NCBI RefSeq assembly: GCF_001580615.1 | Contig: NZ_LHZC01000040.1 | Location: forward strand, 1 to 64,000 | Origin: Acetobacter malorum | GTDB taxonomy: Bacteria > Pseudomonadota > Alphaproteobacteria > Acetobacterales > Acetobacteraceae | Direction: 5' to 3' | DNA length: 64,000 bases | Shown: piece by piece, positions 8,396 through 17,396 of the stretch | How positions within the stretch are numbered: the stretch's first letter is position 1 | How the letters are laid out: every line of letters begins with the position of its first letter | Position numbers and translations under genes: made by a program | Notes under the pieces: generated by a model | The model's database searches: none | What the model saw: the letters and a program-made list of their open reading frames with translations, nothing else | Told to the model about the DNA's origin: nothing

Positions 8396-10843
8396 ATGAA
8401 GCCGACCTTAACGAGGTCATTAGGGCTTATAACCGGTGTAGCGCTGGCGCTGGTGGGGCTTTACCTCGCCATCGCGGGCGGGCAGCTCGCCTTTCTTGGC
8501 GGTTCGCTGTTCTACCTGTTTGCCGGTCTTGTCCTGATTGTAACGGGCGTTCTTGGTGTTGTACGGCCAAAGGCGGCACCGCTTGTTTATGCCGCCCTTA
8601 TGCTGGTGACCCTCATCTGGGCGCTGGCCGAAACGGGCCTGAACATCTGGGGGCTTGAAGTCCGTCTTATCACCTTTCTGGTGTTTGGCGTGTGGCTGCT
8701 GGTTCCGGCTGTATGGGCAACAGGCCGCGGCTGGATGGCGGATAAAGCAGCGCTTCTGGGCAGCGTTGCCGTAACCGGCGTTGTGCTGCTGGCAAGCTGC
8801 TTTACGTCCTATTCCATCAACGGCACCCTGTCCCCCGAGCGTATGGCTGCGAGTGACCCGACTGCCGAGACGGATAACAACATTGCCAATGCAGACTGGC
8901 ATTATTACGGTCGCACGGCGCATGGGGACCGGTATTCTCCGCTGGGGCAGATCACCCCGCAGAACGTCTCTCACCTCAAGCTGGCCTGGCAGACGCAGAC
9001 GGGTGACACCGCCCGCGCGGGCGAAGCCGAAGTGGCTGGCCCGGATCAGGGGCATGAGTTCAACCTTGAGGTGACGCCCATCAAGGTGGACGACACACTC
9101 TATATGTGTACGCCCCACAGCTGGATTGTGGCTATGGACGCCGCAACCGGTAAGATCAAATGGACGTATGACCCCCGCCCTGACAAAAAGGATGTGGCGG
9201 CAAACGTGTATCTGGCCTGCCGTGGTGTGTCCTATTATCAGGCTCCGGAAGGCGCTCAGACTTCCTGCCCGAAGCGGATTTTCTCCCCCACGGCAGACGT
9301 GCGTCTGGTGGCTGTGAATGCGGAAACCGGCAAGCCGTGTGATGACTTTGGCGATCACGGGTCCATTTCCCTGCGCACCTACCTGGGCAATGTGCCGCTT
9401 GGCTTCCACTTCGTCACCTCTCCGCCGCTGGTGGTCAAAGACCGCGTGGTGCTGGGTGGCTGGGTGATGGATAACCAGGCCAACTTTGAACCCTCTGGCG
9501 CTGTCCGTGCGTTTGACCCGATGACGGGTGAACTGGCATGGGCCTGGGATGCCGGCCACACGCCGGAAAACTGGAAGCCCGGTCCGAATGACGAACTGAC
9601 GCGCAACACCCCCAACGCATGGGGCGTGTATACGGCAGATCCGGAACTCGGCCTGCTCTATATTCCTACGGGTAACTCCCCGCCGGATAACTGGGGTGGC
9701 TCACGCCGTCCGTTTGACGAGGCAACCTCCAGCGCCACCATTGCTCTGGATATTGAAACCGGCGAACGCAAATGGACCTTCCAGACCGTGCATCACGATC
9801 TGTGGGACATGGACATCCCGGCTGGTCCGTCTCTGGTTGATCTGCCCGGCCCGAATGGTGAGAAGATTCCCGCACTGGTGCAGAGCACCAAGCGTGGCGA
9901 GTTCTTCGTGCTCGACCGCCGCACCGGCCAGCCTGTTCCGGGCTACCCGGTTGAAGAAAAGCCGGTTCCCACTGCTGGGATTGCGCCGGATGACCATGTG
10001 TCTCCCACCCAGCCGTACCCGGTTGCCATGCCCTCTCTCACCCCGCCGGATCTGAAAGAAACGGACATGTGGGGGGCAACGCTGCTGGATCAGCTCATCT
10101 GCCGTATCCAGTACAAATCTTCCGCGTATGAAGGGCAGTTTACGCCCCCGCACGTTGGCAAAACCACCATTGTCTACCCGGCCTTTTACGGCGTAGTGGA
10201 CTGGCAGGGTGCAACGGTTGACCCGGTTCGTAAGGTTCTGCTCGCCAACGCCAGCTACCTGCCGTTCCGCATTAAGCTGGACCACCGCACCGGACTGGAA
10301 CAGAGCGGCGCTCTGCCCAAATGGAACGGTGAAGGCAATGAACCCACACCTAAGGGGAACGCTCTGGCGATCTCGCCGAATTATGGCACCCCGTATGTGG
10401 CCTACACCAACCCGTGGCTGAACCCGCTGCAGATCCCCTGTAAGGGGCCTGTCTGGGGCACCATGACGGCGATTGACCTGGTGACGAAGAAGATCATCTG
10501 GCAGCACCCGATTGGCACCACGCGTGACACCGGGCCTTTCCGCACCCACAACAACCTGCCGCTGCCCACGGGCATGTATAATATTGGCGGGAGCGTTGTG
10601 ACCAAGGGCGGCATGGTCTTTATCGGTGCCACGGCAGATGACTATCTGCGCGGGATTGACCTTGCCACGGGTAAGGTGATCTGGCGTGACCGTCTGCCCG
10701 CTGGTGGTCAGGCTACGCCGATGTCCTATTCCGTTAATGGCAAACAGTATGTGCTGATTGCCGCCGGTGGACATGGTGGCCTCGGCACCCGCTCTGGCGA
10801 CTACATCCGCGCTTACGCGCTGGATGATGCCGCTGCAAAATAA
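8396..10843 (+). CDS. gcd: Membrane-bound PQQ-dependent glucose dehydrogenase (mGDH)
   Basis: Oxidises D-glucose (and related aldoses) to gluconolactone in the periplasm and passes electrons to ubiquinone. It is 815 residues, close to the approximately 800 of known mGDH proteins. About five transmembrane helices fill residues 10-140, followed by the eight-bladed PQQ propeller. Family motifs include NADWHYYGRTAHGDRYSPL, the HHDLWDMDIPAGPSL segment that holds the catalytic Asp region, and C-terminal PMSYSVNGKQYVLIAAGGHGG. A weak ribosome site (GAGG) precedes the ATG. The quinate/shikimate branch of the same family is the alternative, but the N-terminal membrane domain and length fit glucose dehydrogenase. 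A terminator follows directly. Confidence 0.92.
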   Translation: MKPTLTRSLGLITGVALALVGLYLAIAGGQLAFLGGSLFYLFAGLVLIVTGVLGVVRPKAAPLVYAALMLVTLIWALAETGLNIWGLEVRLITFLVFGVWLLVPAVWATGRGWMADKAALLGSVAVTGVVLLASCFTSYSINGTLSPERMAASDPTAETDNNIANADWHYYGRTAHGDRYSPLGQITPQNVSHLKLAWQTQTGDTARAGEAEVAGPDQGHEFNLEVTPIKVDDTLYMCTPHSWIVAMDAATGKIKWTYDPRPDKKDVAANVYLACRGVSYYQAPEGAQTSCPKRIFSPTADVRLVAVNAETGKPCDDFGDHGSISLRTYLGNVPLGFHFVTSPPLVVKDRVVLGGWVMDNQANFEPSGAVRAFDPMTGELAWAWDAGHTPENWKPGPNDELTRNTPNAWGVYTADPELGLLYIPTGNSPPDNWGGSRRPFDEATSSATIALDIETGERKWTFQTVHHDLWDMDIPAGPSLVDLPGPNGEKIPALVQSTKRGEFFVLDRRTGQPVPGYPVEEKPVPTAGIAPDDHVSPTQPYPVAMPSLTPPDLKETDMWGATLLDQLICRIQYKSSAYEGQFTPPHVGKTTIVYPAFYGVVDWQGATVDPVRKVLLANASYLPFRIKLDHRTGLEQSGALPKWNGEGNEPTPKGNALAISPNYGTPYVAYTNPWLNPLQIPCKGPVWGTMTAIDLVTKKIIWQHPIGTTRDTGPFRTHNNLPLPTGMYNIGGSVVTKGGMVFIGATADDYLRGIDLATGKVIWRDRLPAGGQATPMSYSVNGKQYVLIAAGGHGGLGTRSGDYIRAYALDDAAAK

Positions 10844-10852
10844 CGTGTCGGG

Positions 10853-10885
10853 ACTGGCAGTGTCCTGAAAGGCGCTGCCAGTTTT
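10853..10885 (+). terminator. Terminator of gcd
   Basis: ACTGGCAG (10853-10860) pairs with CTGCCAGT (10875-10882), loop of 14, followed by a short T run (TTTCC). It begins 10 bases after the gcd stop. Confidence 0.65.
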
Positions 10886-10898
10886 CCTCGAGGGTTCG

Positions 10899-10919
10899 AA
10901 AAGTCGGTTCCGACCTTTT
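10899..10919. terminator. Short palindrome between convergent gcd and gntR, possible bidirectional terminator
   Basis: AAAAGTCGG-TT-CCGACCTTTT is near-symmetrical, with A and T runs on either side, and it touches the stop codon of the GntR gene on the minus strand. The stem is short and the loop tight, so efficiency is uncertain. Confidence 0.4.
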
Positions 10920-11628
10920 ACGAGGTTGGGGCCGGCTTTTTTTTGCGGGGTGTGCGCGGTGCGGCAGAGGTGCGCCCTTGCGGGCGGGACCGGGCACTTA
11001 GCAAAATGGCGCTGCGCAGATGGGTATACATTTCTGCCCGCGCGACACCTGCATCTCTGCGGCGAATAGCATCCAGAATGCGCTGGTGGCCTGCGAGGGT
11101 TTCTTCCACCGAATAGTCCGGCAGGGACACCAGATTACCCACGCGGGAAAACCAGATCTGGTCGTAACTGATTTCAAGCTGACGGCGGAGGAGTTCGTTT
11201 TGCGCGCCCTGTGCAATCAGGACATGGAACTGGGTGTCCAGCCGTTCAAACTCATAAAACTGTTTGGCGTGTCCGGCTTCAGCCTGGTCATTCAGGCAGG
11301 CCTGAATGGTTTCAATCAGGGCTTCATCCGCGCGTTCGCAGCACAGCGCGACGGAGGCGGTTTCAATCGCTTCACGAAATTCGTAAATCTGCCGGATGCT
11401 GTCATGAGACGGGGAGGCGACAACATAAAACCGCCCCTTCCGGCCAATCAGCTTATCCTGATGCAGCCGTTGCAGGGCTTCCCGTACAGGCGTGCGGCTC
11501 ACGCCGTAGCGGCGGCCAATTTCCTCCTCCTGCAGGACGGTGCCGCCCTGCACGCGGCTGTCAATCATATCGCGGCGGAGGGCGGTATACAGCTCTTCAC
11601 CTGTCAGGGAGGGGCGACTGTCAGTCAT
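10918..11628 (-). CDS. GntR-family transcriptional regulator, FadR/FCD subfamily
   Basis: DNA-binding regulator of a nearby catabolic block. From the ATG at 11628 the protein is 236 residues. An N-terminal winged helix-turn-helix (residues 8-75) includes the signature EEEIGRRYGVSRTPVREALQ. It is followed by an all-helical FCD ligand domain with the metal-site type residues in YEFERLDTQFH and GHQRILDAI. The tail is Arg/Lys/Pro-rich. It is transcribed after the FAD oxidase gene (81-base gap), probably in one unit. FCD regulators usually bind palindromes with a GT-N-AC core and respond to small acids or amino acids. Matching palindromes occur at 13050, 13534 and 13588. An in-frame start at 11712 overlaps the oxidase and is less likely. 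Confidence 0.88.
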   Translation of the reverse strand: MTDSRPSLTGEELYTALRRDMIDSRVQGGTVLQEEEIGRRYGVSRTPVREALQRLHQDKLIGRKGRFYVVASPSHDSIRQIYEFREAIETASVALCCERADEALIETIQACLNDQAEAGHAKQFYEFERLDTQFHVLIAQGAQNELLRRQLEISYDQIWFSRVGNLVSLPDYSVEETLAGHQRILDAIRRRDAGVARAEMYTHLRSAILLSARSRPQGRTSAAPRTPRKKKPAPTS

Positions 11629-11708
11629 TGGTCCATCATAGCCGGTTCCGGGAGTGCGAGTATGAGGGCTTCTTATCTGAAAGTCATGCTGTGATGAAAT
11701 GACACACA

Positions 11709-13004
11709 TCACCGGCCCGCAGAGGACTCCCCGTTGCAGCCAAAACGCGCCAGCGTGAAGTGTTCACGCCCGAGTGTATCCTGCTCCCCGGCAATTAGGT
11801 TGGCCATGAGTTTGCCAGCGGCTGGCCCTACGCCAAACCCATGCGCGGAAAAGCCAGTCGCGACAAACAGGCCGGGATATCGGGCGACAGGGGAGAGAAT
11901 GGGCAGAGCGTCGGGCACCACATCAATAACGCCCGCCCACATGGCGGCAACGCGGGTTTTTTCAAAGACCGGCATATCTTCACGCAGGCGTTGCATGGTG
12001 CGGGCGAGTGTTTTGCGGTCCGGGGCCGGGTCACACGCGCGGTACTGCTCAAACGGGTTGAGGCGGTCTTTCCCGAACTGTCGTTCCTGTTTGAGTTCTT
12101 TCACAAAGGAAGAGCCGACACGTACGCTCAACAGTTTTTTCTGCTTTAGGAAATTGGGCATGAACTCCCGCATAAAGCGGAAGGAATCTGGCGTGACGTA
12201 GGTGATGGATGAATTGCGCTGGGCAACCGTATAGCCGCCGTCCATCCGTTTCCGCACGGAAAAGCGGGAGGATGCAATAATCGGGTCCGGCCCACCCTCT
12301 ACAGGCTCCGTGCGCAGAACGGAGGCAATCACTTTGAGCTGCGGCAGGACAATATCAACCGTTTTGCACAACCAGCGGGACCAGATGCCAGCCGCAACCA
12401 CAACGGCGGAGGCGCTGATGCGTCCGGTTTCTGTTTCAAACCCACAGGCGCGGCCGCCCTGAATATCAATGCTTTTGACTGCAGTATCCGGCAGGATAGT
12501 CACGCCTGCGGCTTCGGCCTTGCGGGCCAGAAAGCGCATGGCGAGATCAGGCTCGGCCCGACCATCGCCCGGGCTGTAAAGTGCGCCAGCCCATTGCCCG
12601 CGGCTTTGGGGGAGCAGGGTGTGTATTTCAGGCTGCCCCAGTTCACGCGCATCAAACCCATGCGTGCGTGCGGCGGCCAGCCAGCGTTCCAGCGTGTCCC
12701 ACTCTTCCTTATCCTGCGCGAGGGAGAGCAGGCCGCAGCGCGTATAGCCAAAGTCGCCTTCTTTTGCCCATTGTTGCCAGAGCGGACGGCTGGCAACAGC
12801 CAAAGGCAGTTCCTCCATGGCTTGGCTGATGGTGCGCACCCAGCCCCAGTTGCGGCTGGACTGCTCATAACCGGGGCGACCTTTGTCCAAAACGGCAACA
12901 GAGAGGCCTTTTTCGTGCAGAAACAGCGCAGTGCACAGGCCAATAATGCCACCACCAGCCAGAATAACATCATAATGGAGCGGTGCAGACGACGGCTTTG
13001 TCAT
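11709..13004 (-). CDS. FAD-dependent oxidoreductase of the DAO (D-amino acid/glycine oxidase) family
   Basis: Flavoenzyme that oxidises an amine or amino acid to an imino and then keto acid. It is 431 residues. The FAD dinucleotide motif GGGIIG and the acidic end of strand 2 (AVLDKG) lie in the first 42 residues. The NWGWVR stretch at about residues 52-57 and the C-terminal GLFVATGFSAHGFGVGPAAG are typical of the DAO fold. There is no signal peptide, so it is cytoplasmic or membrane-associated. It is the first gene of a two-gene unit with the GntR regulator, divergent from a TonB receptor-transporter-reductase operon. The substrate is unknown. Glycine, serine or another D-amino acid would fit the 2-ketoacid reductase across the divergent promoter (inference). 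Confidence 0.85.
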   Translation of the reverse strand: MTKPSSAPLHYDVILAGGGIIGLCTALFLHEKGLSVAVLDKGRPGYEQSSRNWGWVRTISQAMEELPLAVASRPLWQQWAKEGDFGYTRCGLLSLAQDKEEWDTLERWLAAARTHGFDARELGQPEIHTLLPQSRGQWAGALYSPGDGRAEPDLAMRFLARKAEAAGVTILPDTAVKSIDIQGGRACGFETETGRISASAVVVAAGIWSRWLCKTVDIVLPQLKVIASVLRTEPVEGGPDPIIASSRFSVRKRMDGGYTVAQRNSSITYVTPDSFRFMREFMPNFLKQKKLLSVRVGSSFVKELKQERQFGKDRLNPFEQYRACDPAPDRKTLARTMQRLREDMPVFEKTRVAAMWAGVIDVVPDALPILSPVARYPGLFVATGFSAHGFGVGPAAGKLMANLIAGEQDTLGREHFTLARFGCNGESSAGR

Positions 13005-13049
13005 GATGACCAGAATCTCCGTTGCAAAGCGTTTAAGAGAGGAACTTTT

Positions 13050-13061
13050 TCGGCATACTGA
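13050..13061. promoter_or_regulatory. Candidate GntR operator, site 1 (upstream of FAD oxidase)
   Basis: TCGGCATACTGA matches the perfect palindrome at 13534 at 10 of 12 positions. It lies 46 bases upstream of the oxidase ATG on the minus strand, a normal repressor position. Confidence 0.5.
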
Positions 13062-13533
13062 AAATAGCGATAAACGCTGACGTGAGTCTTGGGAAGAAGT
13101 TTTTGTATGCTGAATTGCGTGATTCCGGGCAGATGCGTAGACCGGTCGGTGATTTTTAAACGGATATAAAATTCTAAAAATCTACTGATATAAAAACAAT
13201 AAAATTATAAATTATGTGTCAATAACTGAGACTATTTTAGTCTGCAACATACCGGAAAAGAAAAGATTTTCCGAAGCGGGTGGCCAGGCTGAAGAAGTGG
13301 GAGAGAGAATCAGGTTGGCTCTTTTTCCGCAAAGGAATAGGGAGAATCTGCAGGACTGAGACCTTTTTTGGAAATCTGAAAATCCTGTAGGGAAAATATT
13401 ATATTATTCAGACAATGAAGAATAAAATCCTTTTCTCATAAGGGGATGTGTAGATTTGATGTGTTGGGTTGCCGGAAATTAATAGTTCCGTTTTCAAAAC
13501 ATGATTGACAGGCATGTGTTGGGTGAGACTAAT

Positions 13534-13545
13534 CTCGGTATACCG
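13534..13545. promoter_or_regulatory. Candidate GntR operator, site 2 (perfect palindrome)
   Basis: TCGGTATACCGA is a perfect 12-base palindrome with the GT-AT-AC core common to GntR-family operators. It lies about 130 bases upstream of the assigned GTG start of the TonB receptor. Confidence 0.55.
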
Positions 13546-13587
13546 AAATTTGGGATGAAGAATTGCCAGTGTGATGGTGCCGGTTCC

Positions 13588-13599
13588 CCGTATACCGAA
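13588..13599. promoter_or_regulatory. Candidate GntR operator, site 3
   Basis: CCCGTATACCGA matches site 2 at 10 of 12 positions, the right half exactly. Its centre is 54 bases from the centre of site 2, roughly five helical turns. Confidence 0.45.
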
Positions 13600-13674
13600 G
13601 ATCCTGCGGGGGCGGACCGTGGCACACTCTCAGACCAGACAAACAACGCCTTGGCCTGTGACAGGAGACGTAAT

Positions 13675-16101
13675 GTGCGCCGTCTTTCAGCAAATTCTGT
13701 AAGTCTTTTTTGTGTTGCGGTTCTGGCGGCTGGCAATACGGCCTCCGCATTGGCGGAAACCGGCAAGGATACTGTGCGGAAGCGGGCACCCGTTCGGGCA
13801 ACAGGCCGGGCATCCGCCACTCCTGCTTCCGCCCGTCCCGCACGGAAAGCCGGGCCGCTGATGGCGGGAAAAGCTGAAGAAATTACGGTCAGTTCCGGCC
13901 TGACGCCGAATGGTGTTTCAGGTCGTTCCGCTGGTGGCGGCATGATGCCGAAGCAGACAGATCCTTTTGCAAAAAGTGGTGTTACCCGCGATTATATTGC
14001 CGCACAGGCCCCTGCAACCAATGCGCTGACGTTGTTGCGGAATGTGCCGGGCGTTGTAGTGGCCTCGGCTGACCCGACGGGGGCGACAGACCGTATGAGT
14101 GTCTCCATTCGCGGGATGAACCAGAACGAACTGGGCTATGAGCTGGAAGGGATGAACCCGTCGGACGTTCTGTATTACTCCCCGACCTCCTCCGGCTGGG
14201 CGGATACGGAAAATATCGGATCTGTGACGGTAACACCCGGCGCGCCGGATCTGATGGCCCCGACATTCAGCGCCGTGGGTGGGTTGATTAGCGAGAAGCT
14301 GCGGGACCCGTCCCATAAATTTGGCGGTTTGCTCGACCTCACTTATGGCGGCAACAATATGCGGCGTGAGTTCCTCCGGCTGGATAGCGGGGAGTGGGGC
14401 CACACCGGTATTCACAGTTTTGCGTCCTTTTCTGATACGCAGGCGTCCAACTGGCGTGGGCCGGGCGGGCTGCACCGCTGGCATGTGGACTTTAAGGCGA
14501 ACAAGAAGTGGGGAGATGGCAACAGCATTTCCGCCTTCATGTCCTATAATGACGTGCAGGAAAACCTGTATACCTACCCCACCATGGCGCAATGGAACGC
14601 CTATGGCATAAACTATAATTACAGTAAGAATTTTACCGGCAGTAATACGAACTATTACAAATTCCATCAGTATGAATGGAAACATGCGCGCGCCAGCGTG
14701 CAGATGAAGTTCAAGCTGGCGGAAGGGCTGAACCTTTCAGTCACGCCGTATATTTTTGATGTGGATGGCACGGTGCAGGGCGGCAGCACGCTCAACCAGA
14801 ACAAGGCGTTTCTGGGGGCAGACTCTGCCACCCCGCTACAGTTTCCTGATGGCTCGGCGTCCTCTCAGGTGGCGCAGTCCAATGATACGTTCCATGAATC
14901 CACTTTTGGGATCAACAGTGTTCTGGACTGGAAAAAAGGCCATAATGACCTTCAGTTTGGCTACTGGTATTCCTACATCAATTATGCGGAAGACCCGACA
15001 TATTCTCTGCCCGATGCAGCAGGGAACGCCAGCCGGTGGGGGCAGGACCCTGTTCTGACAGCCTCCGGCGCAGCGCTGAAACAGTGGGATGCACATGTTA
15101 TTCAGCAGACCAACACGCTGAGCCTGATGGACACCTATTCCCTGTTGCATGATCGCCTGAAAATTTCAGTAGGTTTCAAGGAGGCCATGATTACCCGCAC
15201 GGCAACCAACCTGATGCCCGGTGCGACTTACGCAACCGGCTTCAGCGATGCGCAGCCTCTGCCGCGTGTGGCGATCAGCTACCAGATTACGCCGCGGGAT
15301 CAGGTGTATATCAACGGCACCACGGCCTTCCGTGAGGCCGCCGCCATTACGCCATCTGTGGACATGTTCAGTTCCTCGACCGGTCAGATGACGTCACGGC
15401 ATGTCACAGGTGGGATCAAGCCGGAATACTCCATTGCGGAAGAGCTGGGGTATCGGCATTACGGCAAGTATTTCAACCTGTCTCTCTCTTTCTTTAACTA
15501 CAATTTTACCAACAGGCAGATTACCAGCAGCTCTCTGGTGGAAGGGACAACCATCACCACGTCCCTCAACGGGGGCGGGCAGACCACACGCGGGATCAGT
15601 GGGGAAATCAGCCTGCCGCGCTGGCATCACTTCACACCGTATTTTTCCGGGCAGTATCTGCACGCCACGACGGATAATAATCTTGCGTCTAATGGGACCT
15701 ACCTGCCAACGGCCGGGAAAGTTGCTGTGCTGAGTCCGAAGTTCAGCGGTGCCATCGGTCTGTCTTATGATGATGGGCATGTGTTCGGAAACTTTGCCTT
15801 TAATTATGTCGGCTCTGAATATTCCACCTTCATGAACGATGAGAAAATTCCCTCTTACGTGACCGCCAATCTCGGCATTGGCTACCGGTTTAACGATGTG
15901 TTCTTCCTCAAACGCCCGCAGTTGCAGCTGAACCTGACCAATCTGGGGAACAACCACTATCTGTCCGGCGCATGGGGGCTGACAACCAATGCCCATAATA
16001 CGCTGGGCACGGACGGACATACTGTTATCAAGGGAGGAGCGCCCACCTACATCACTGGCGGTAACTTTACCGGTCTTGTCAGCTTTACGTCGGGGTTCTG
16101 A
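13675..16101 (+). CDS. TonB-dependent outer-membrane receptor
   Basis: Energised outer-membrane importer. I start it at GTG 13675: AGGAG is 7 bases upstream and the product then begins with a standard signal peptide (VRRLSANSVSLFCVAVLAAG.., cleavage near ALA-ET). From there it is 808 residues. The plug domain starts around DPFAKSGVTRDYIAAQ and contains the LLRNVPGVVV and VSIRGMNQNELGY motifs. The barrel ends ..TGLVSFTSGF with a terminal Phe. The MFS gene starts directly after its stop (TGAATG), so receptor and inner-membrane transporter are co-expressed and probably handle the same substrate. The substrate is not evident; there is no siderophore-specific motif. Two candidate GntR sites lie in the leader. 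Confidence 0.87.
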   Translation: MRRLSANSVSLFCVAVLAAGNTASALAETGKDTVRKRAPVRATGRASATPASARPARKAGPLMAGKAEEITVSSGLTPNGVSGRSAGGGMMPKQTDPFAKSGVTRDYIAAQAPATNALTLLRNVPGVVVASADPTGATDRMSVSIRGMNQNELGYELEGMNPSDVLYYSPTSSGWADTENIGSVTVTPGAPDLMAPTFSAVGGLISEKLRDPSHKFGGLLDLTYGGNNMRREFLRLDSGEWGHTGIHSFASFSDTQASNWRGPGGLHRWHVDFKANKKWGDGNSISAFMSYNDVQENLYTYPTMAQWNAYGINYNYSKNFTGSNTNYYKFHQYEWKHARASVQMKFKLAEGLNLSVTPYIFDVDGTVQGGSTLNQNKAFLGADSATPLQFPDGSASSQVAQSNDTFHESTFGINSVLDWKKGHNDLQFGYWYSYINYAEDPTYSLPDAAGNASRWGQDPVLTASGAALKQWDAHVIQQTNTLSLMDTYSLLHDRLKISVGFKEAMITRTATNLMPGATYATGFSDAQPLPRVAISYQITPRDQVYINGTTAFREAAAITPSVDMFSSSTGQMTSRHVTGGIKPEYSIAEELGYRHYGKYFNLSLSFFNYNFTNRQITSSSLVEGTTITTSLNGGGQTTRGISGEISLPRWHHFTPYFSGQYLHATTDNNLASNGTYLPTAGKVAVLSPKFSGAIGLSYDDGHVFGNFAFNYVGSEYSTFMNDEKIPSYVTANLGIGYRFNDVFFLKRPQLQLNLTNLGNNHYLSGAWGLTTNAHNTLGTDGHTVIKGGAPTYITGGNFTGLVSFTSGF

Positions 16102-17394
16102 ATGACACACACGCCGCACGCCCCCACCAATGCCCGTCTCTGGCTCTCTGTGCTGGCCACAACGCTGGGGGGTGTGCTGGAGTGGTATGACCTTATTCTT
16201 TACGGTCTGTTTGCCGTAGTCCTGTCTCACCTGTTTTTCCCGGCCACAACGGCCGGGTTTTCCCTTCTGCTGAGCCTTGGCAGCTTTGGGGTGGCGTTTG
16301 TCGCACGGCCCATCGGGGCGGCGTGGCTTGGTTCCTATGCAGACCGCAAGGGGCGCAGGCAGGGGCTGGTGCTCTCGTCTTTGCTGATGACAGTCGGGAC
16401 TGGTCTTCTGGCTGTGGTGCCGAGCTATGCCTCCATCGGGCTGGCTGCGCCGTTGATTGTGGTGTTTTCCCGCTTGTTACAAGGGTTTGCGGCAGGCGGG
16501 GAGTTTGGGGGCGCCGCCACCATGCTGGCGGAGCGCAGCCCAAAATATCGTGGGGTGTATTCCAGCTTGCAGTGGTCGGCCGGTGGAGTGGCTGTCACGC
16601 TGGCGTCTGCTGTAGCGTGGCTGGTGCATCAGGCGTTTAGCGAGGCACAAATTCTGGCATGGGCGTGGCGCCTGCCGTTTGCGCTGGGCATGGTGCTGGG
16701 GCCGCTTACGGCCTGGCTGCGGTTGATGAGTGATGAATCTCCGGAGTTCAGGCGGCAGGACAATCATCAGCCCGTGCGAGAGGTTGTCCGGCATGAGCCT
16801 TTGCGCCTGTTGCTGGGAATGGGACTGGTGAGTGCGGGGGCCACGGGGAGTTATCTGAATATCTACATGCCCACGCTGGCAAAAACCCAGCTGCATCTGG
16901 GGGATTCTGTTTCTTTTATGGGAACAATGGTTTCAGGCGTTTTGACCATTATTCTTCCGCCGCTGTTTGCCTTGCTGGGGGATAAAGTGGGGCGTCGGGG
17001 CATGATGGCTGTTATGGCGGCTGCGGGCGGCCTGATGGCGTGGCCGTTGTTCCATTTTCTGGTCACCTTTCCATCCGGACTGCATCTTGTGCTGGTGCAG
17101 GCGTTTCTGGTGACGACAGTCTATTGCGGGTATTATGCGTCCGTCCCCGCGCTGTTTGCCGAAATCTTTCTGCCGCGCAACAGGACAACGGCCATAGCCT
17201 TAAGCTACGCATTGGGGCAGCTGGTTTTTGGTGGGTTTACCCCCATGATTCTTTCTGTTCTGGTCACTTACTTTCAGGATAAGGCAATTCCGGGCCTTTA
17301 TCTTCTGGGCACAGTGGTGCTGAGTCTGGTTTGTCTGGCTTTTACGAGGCAGTATGCAGGCCGTGGGCAATCGTTAAAGAGTGGAGAGCGATAA
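16102..17394 (+). CDS. MFS transporter, metabolite:H+ symporter (MHS) family
   Basis: Inner-membrane proton symporter for an organic acid or related metabolite. It is 430 residues with 12 predicted helices. MHS hallmarks are present: LEWYDLILYG in helix 1, RPIGAAWLGSYADRKGRR after helix 2, and RLLQGFAAGGEFGGAATML in helix 4. It starts immediately after the TonB receptor stop and runs 2 bases before the hydroxyacid reductase start, so the three genes form one operon. Known MHS substrates include shikimate, alpha-ketoglutarate, citrate and betaines; this one cannot be narrowed further from sequence alone. Confidence 0.9.
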   Translation: MTHTPHAPTNARLWLSVLATTLGGVLEWYDLILYGLFAVVLSHLFFPATTAGFSLLLSLGSFGVAFVARPIGAAWLGSYADRKGRRQGLVLSSLLMTVGTGLLAVVPSYASIGLAAPLIVVFSRLLQGFAAGGEFGGAATMLAERSPKYRGVYSSLQWSAGGVAVTLASAVAWLVHQAFSEAQILAWAWRLPFALGMVLGPLTAWLRLMSDESPEFRRQDNHQPVREVVRHEPLRLLLGMGLVSAGATGSYLNIYMPTLAKTQLHLGDSVSFMGTMVSGVLTIILPPLFALLGDKVGRRGMMAVMAAAGGLMAWPLFHFLVTFPSGLHLVLVQAFLVTTVYCGYYASVPALFAEIFLPRNRTTAIALSYALGQLVFGGFTPMILSVLVTYFQDKAIPGLYLLGTVVLSLVCLAFTRQYAGRGQSLKSGER

Positions 17395-17396
17395 TC

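Larger units (their letters stand above)
13005..13674. other. Divergent control region between the FAD oxidase and the TonB receptor operon
   Basis: About 670 bases, A+T-rich in the middle (13150-13500), with no convincing gene. It holds the three copies of a palindromic element described separately. Although an open frame begins at 13501, the first 58 codons have no signal-peptide character and cover two of the palindromes, so I treat 13501-13674 as leader. Confidence 0.6.

Noticed and set aside
13246-13257. Fourth copy of the candidate GntR site (CATACCGG region)
   Set aside because: Only about 7 of 12 positions match, which is not better than chance in this region.
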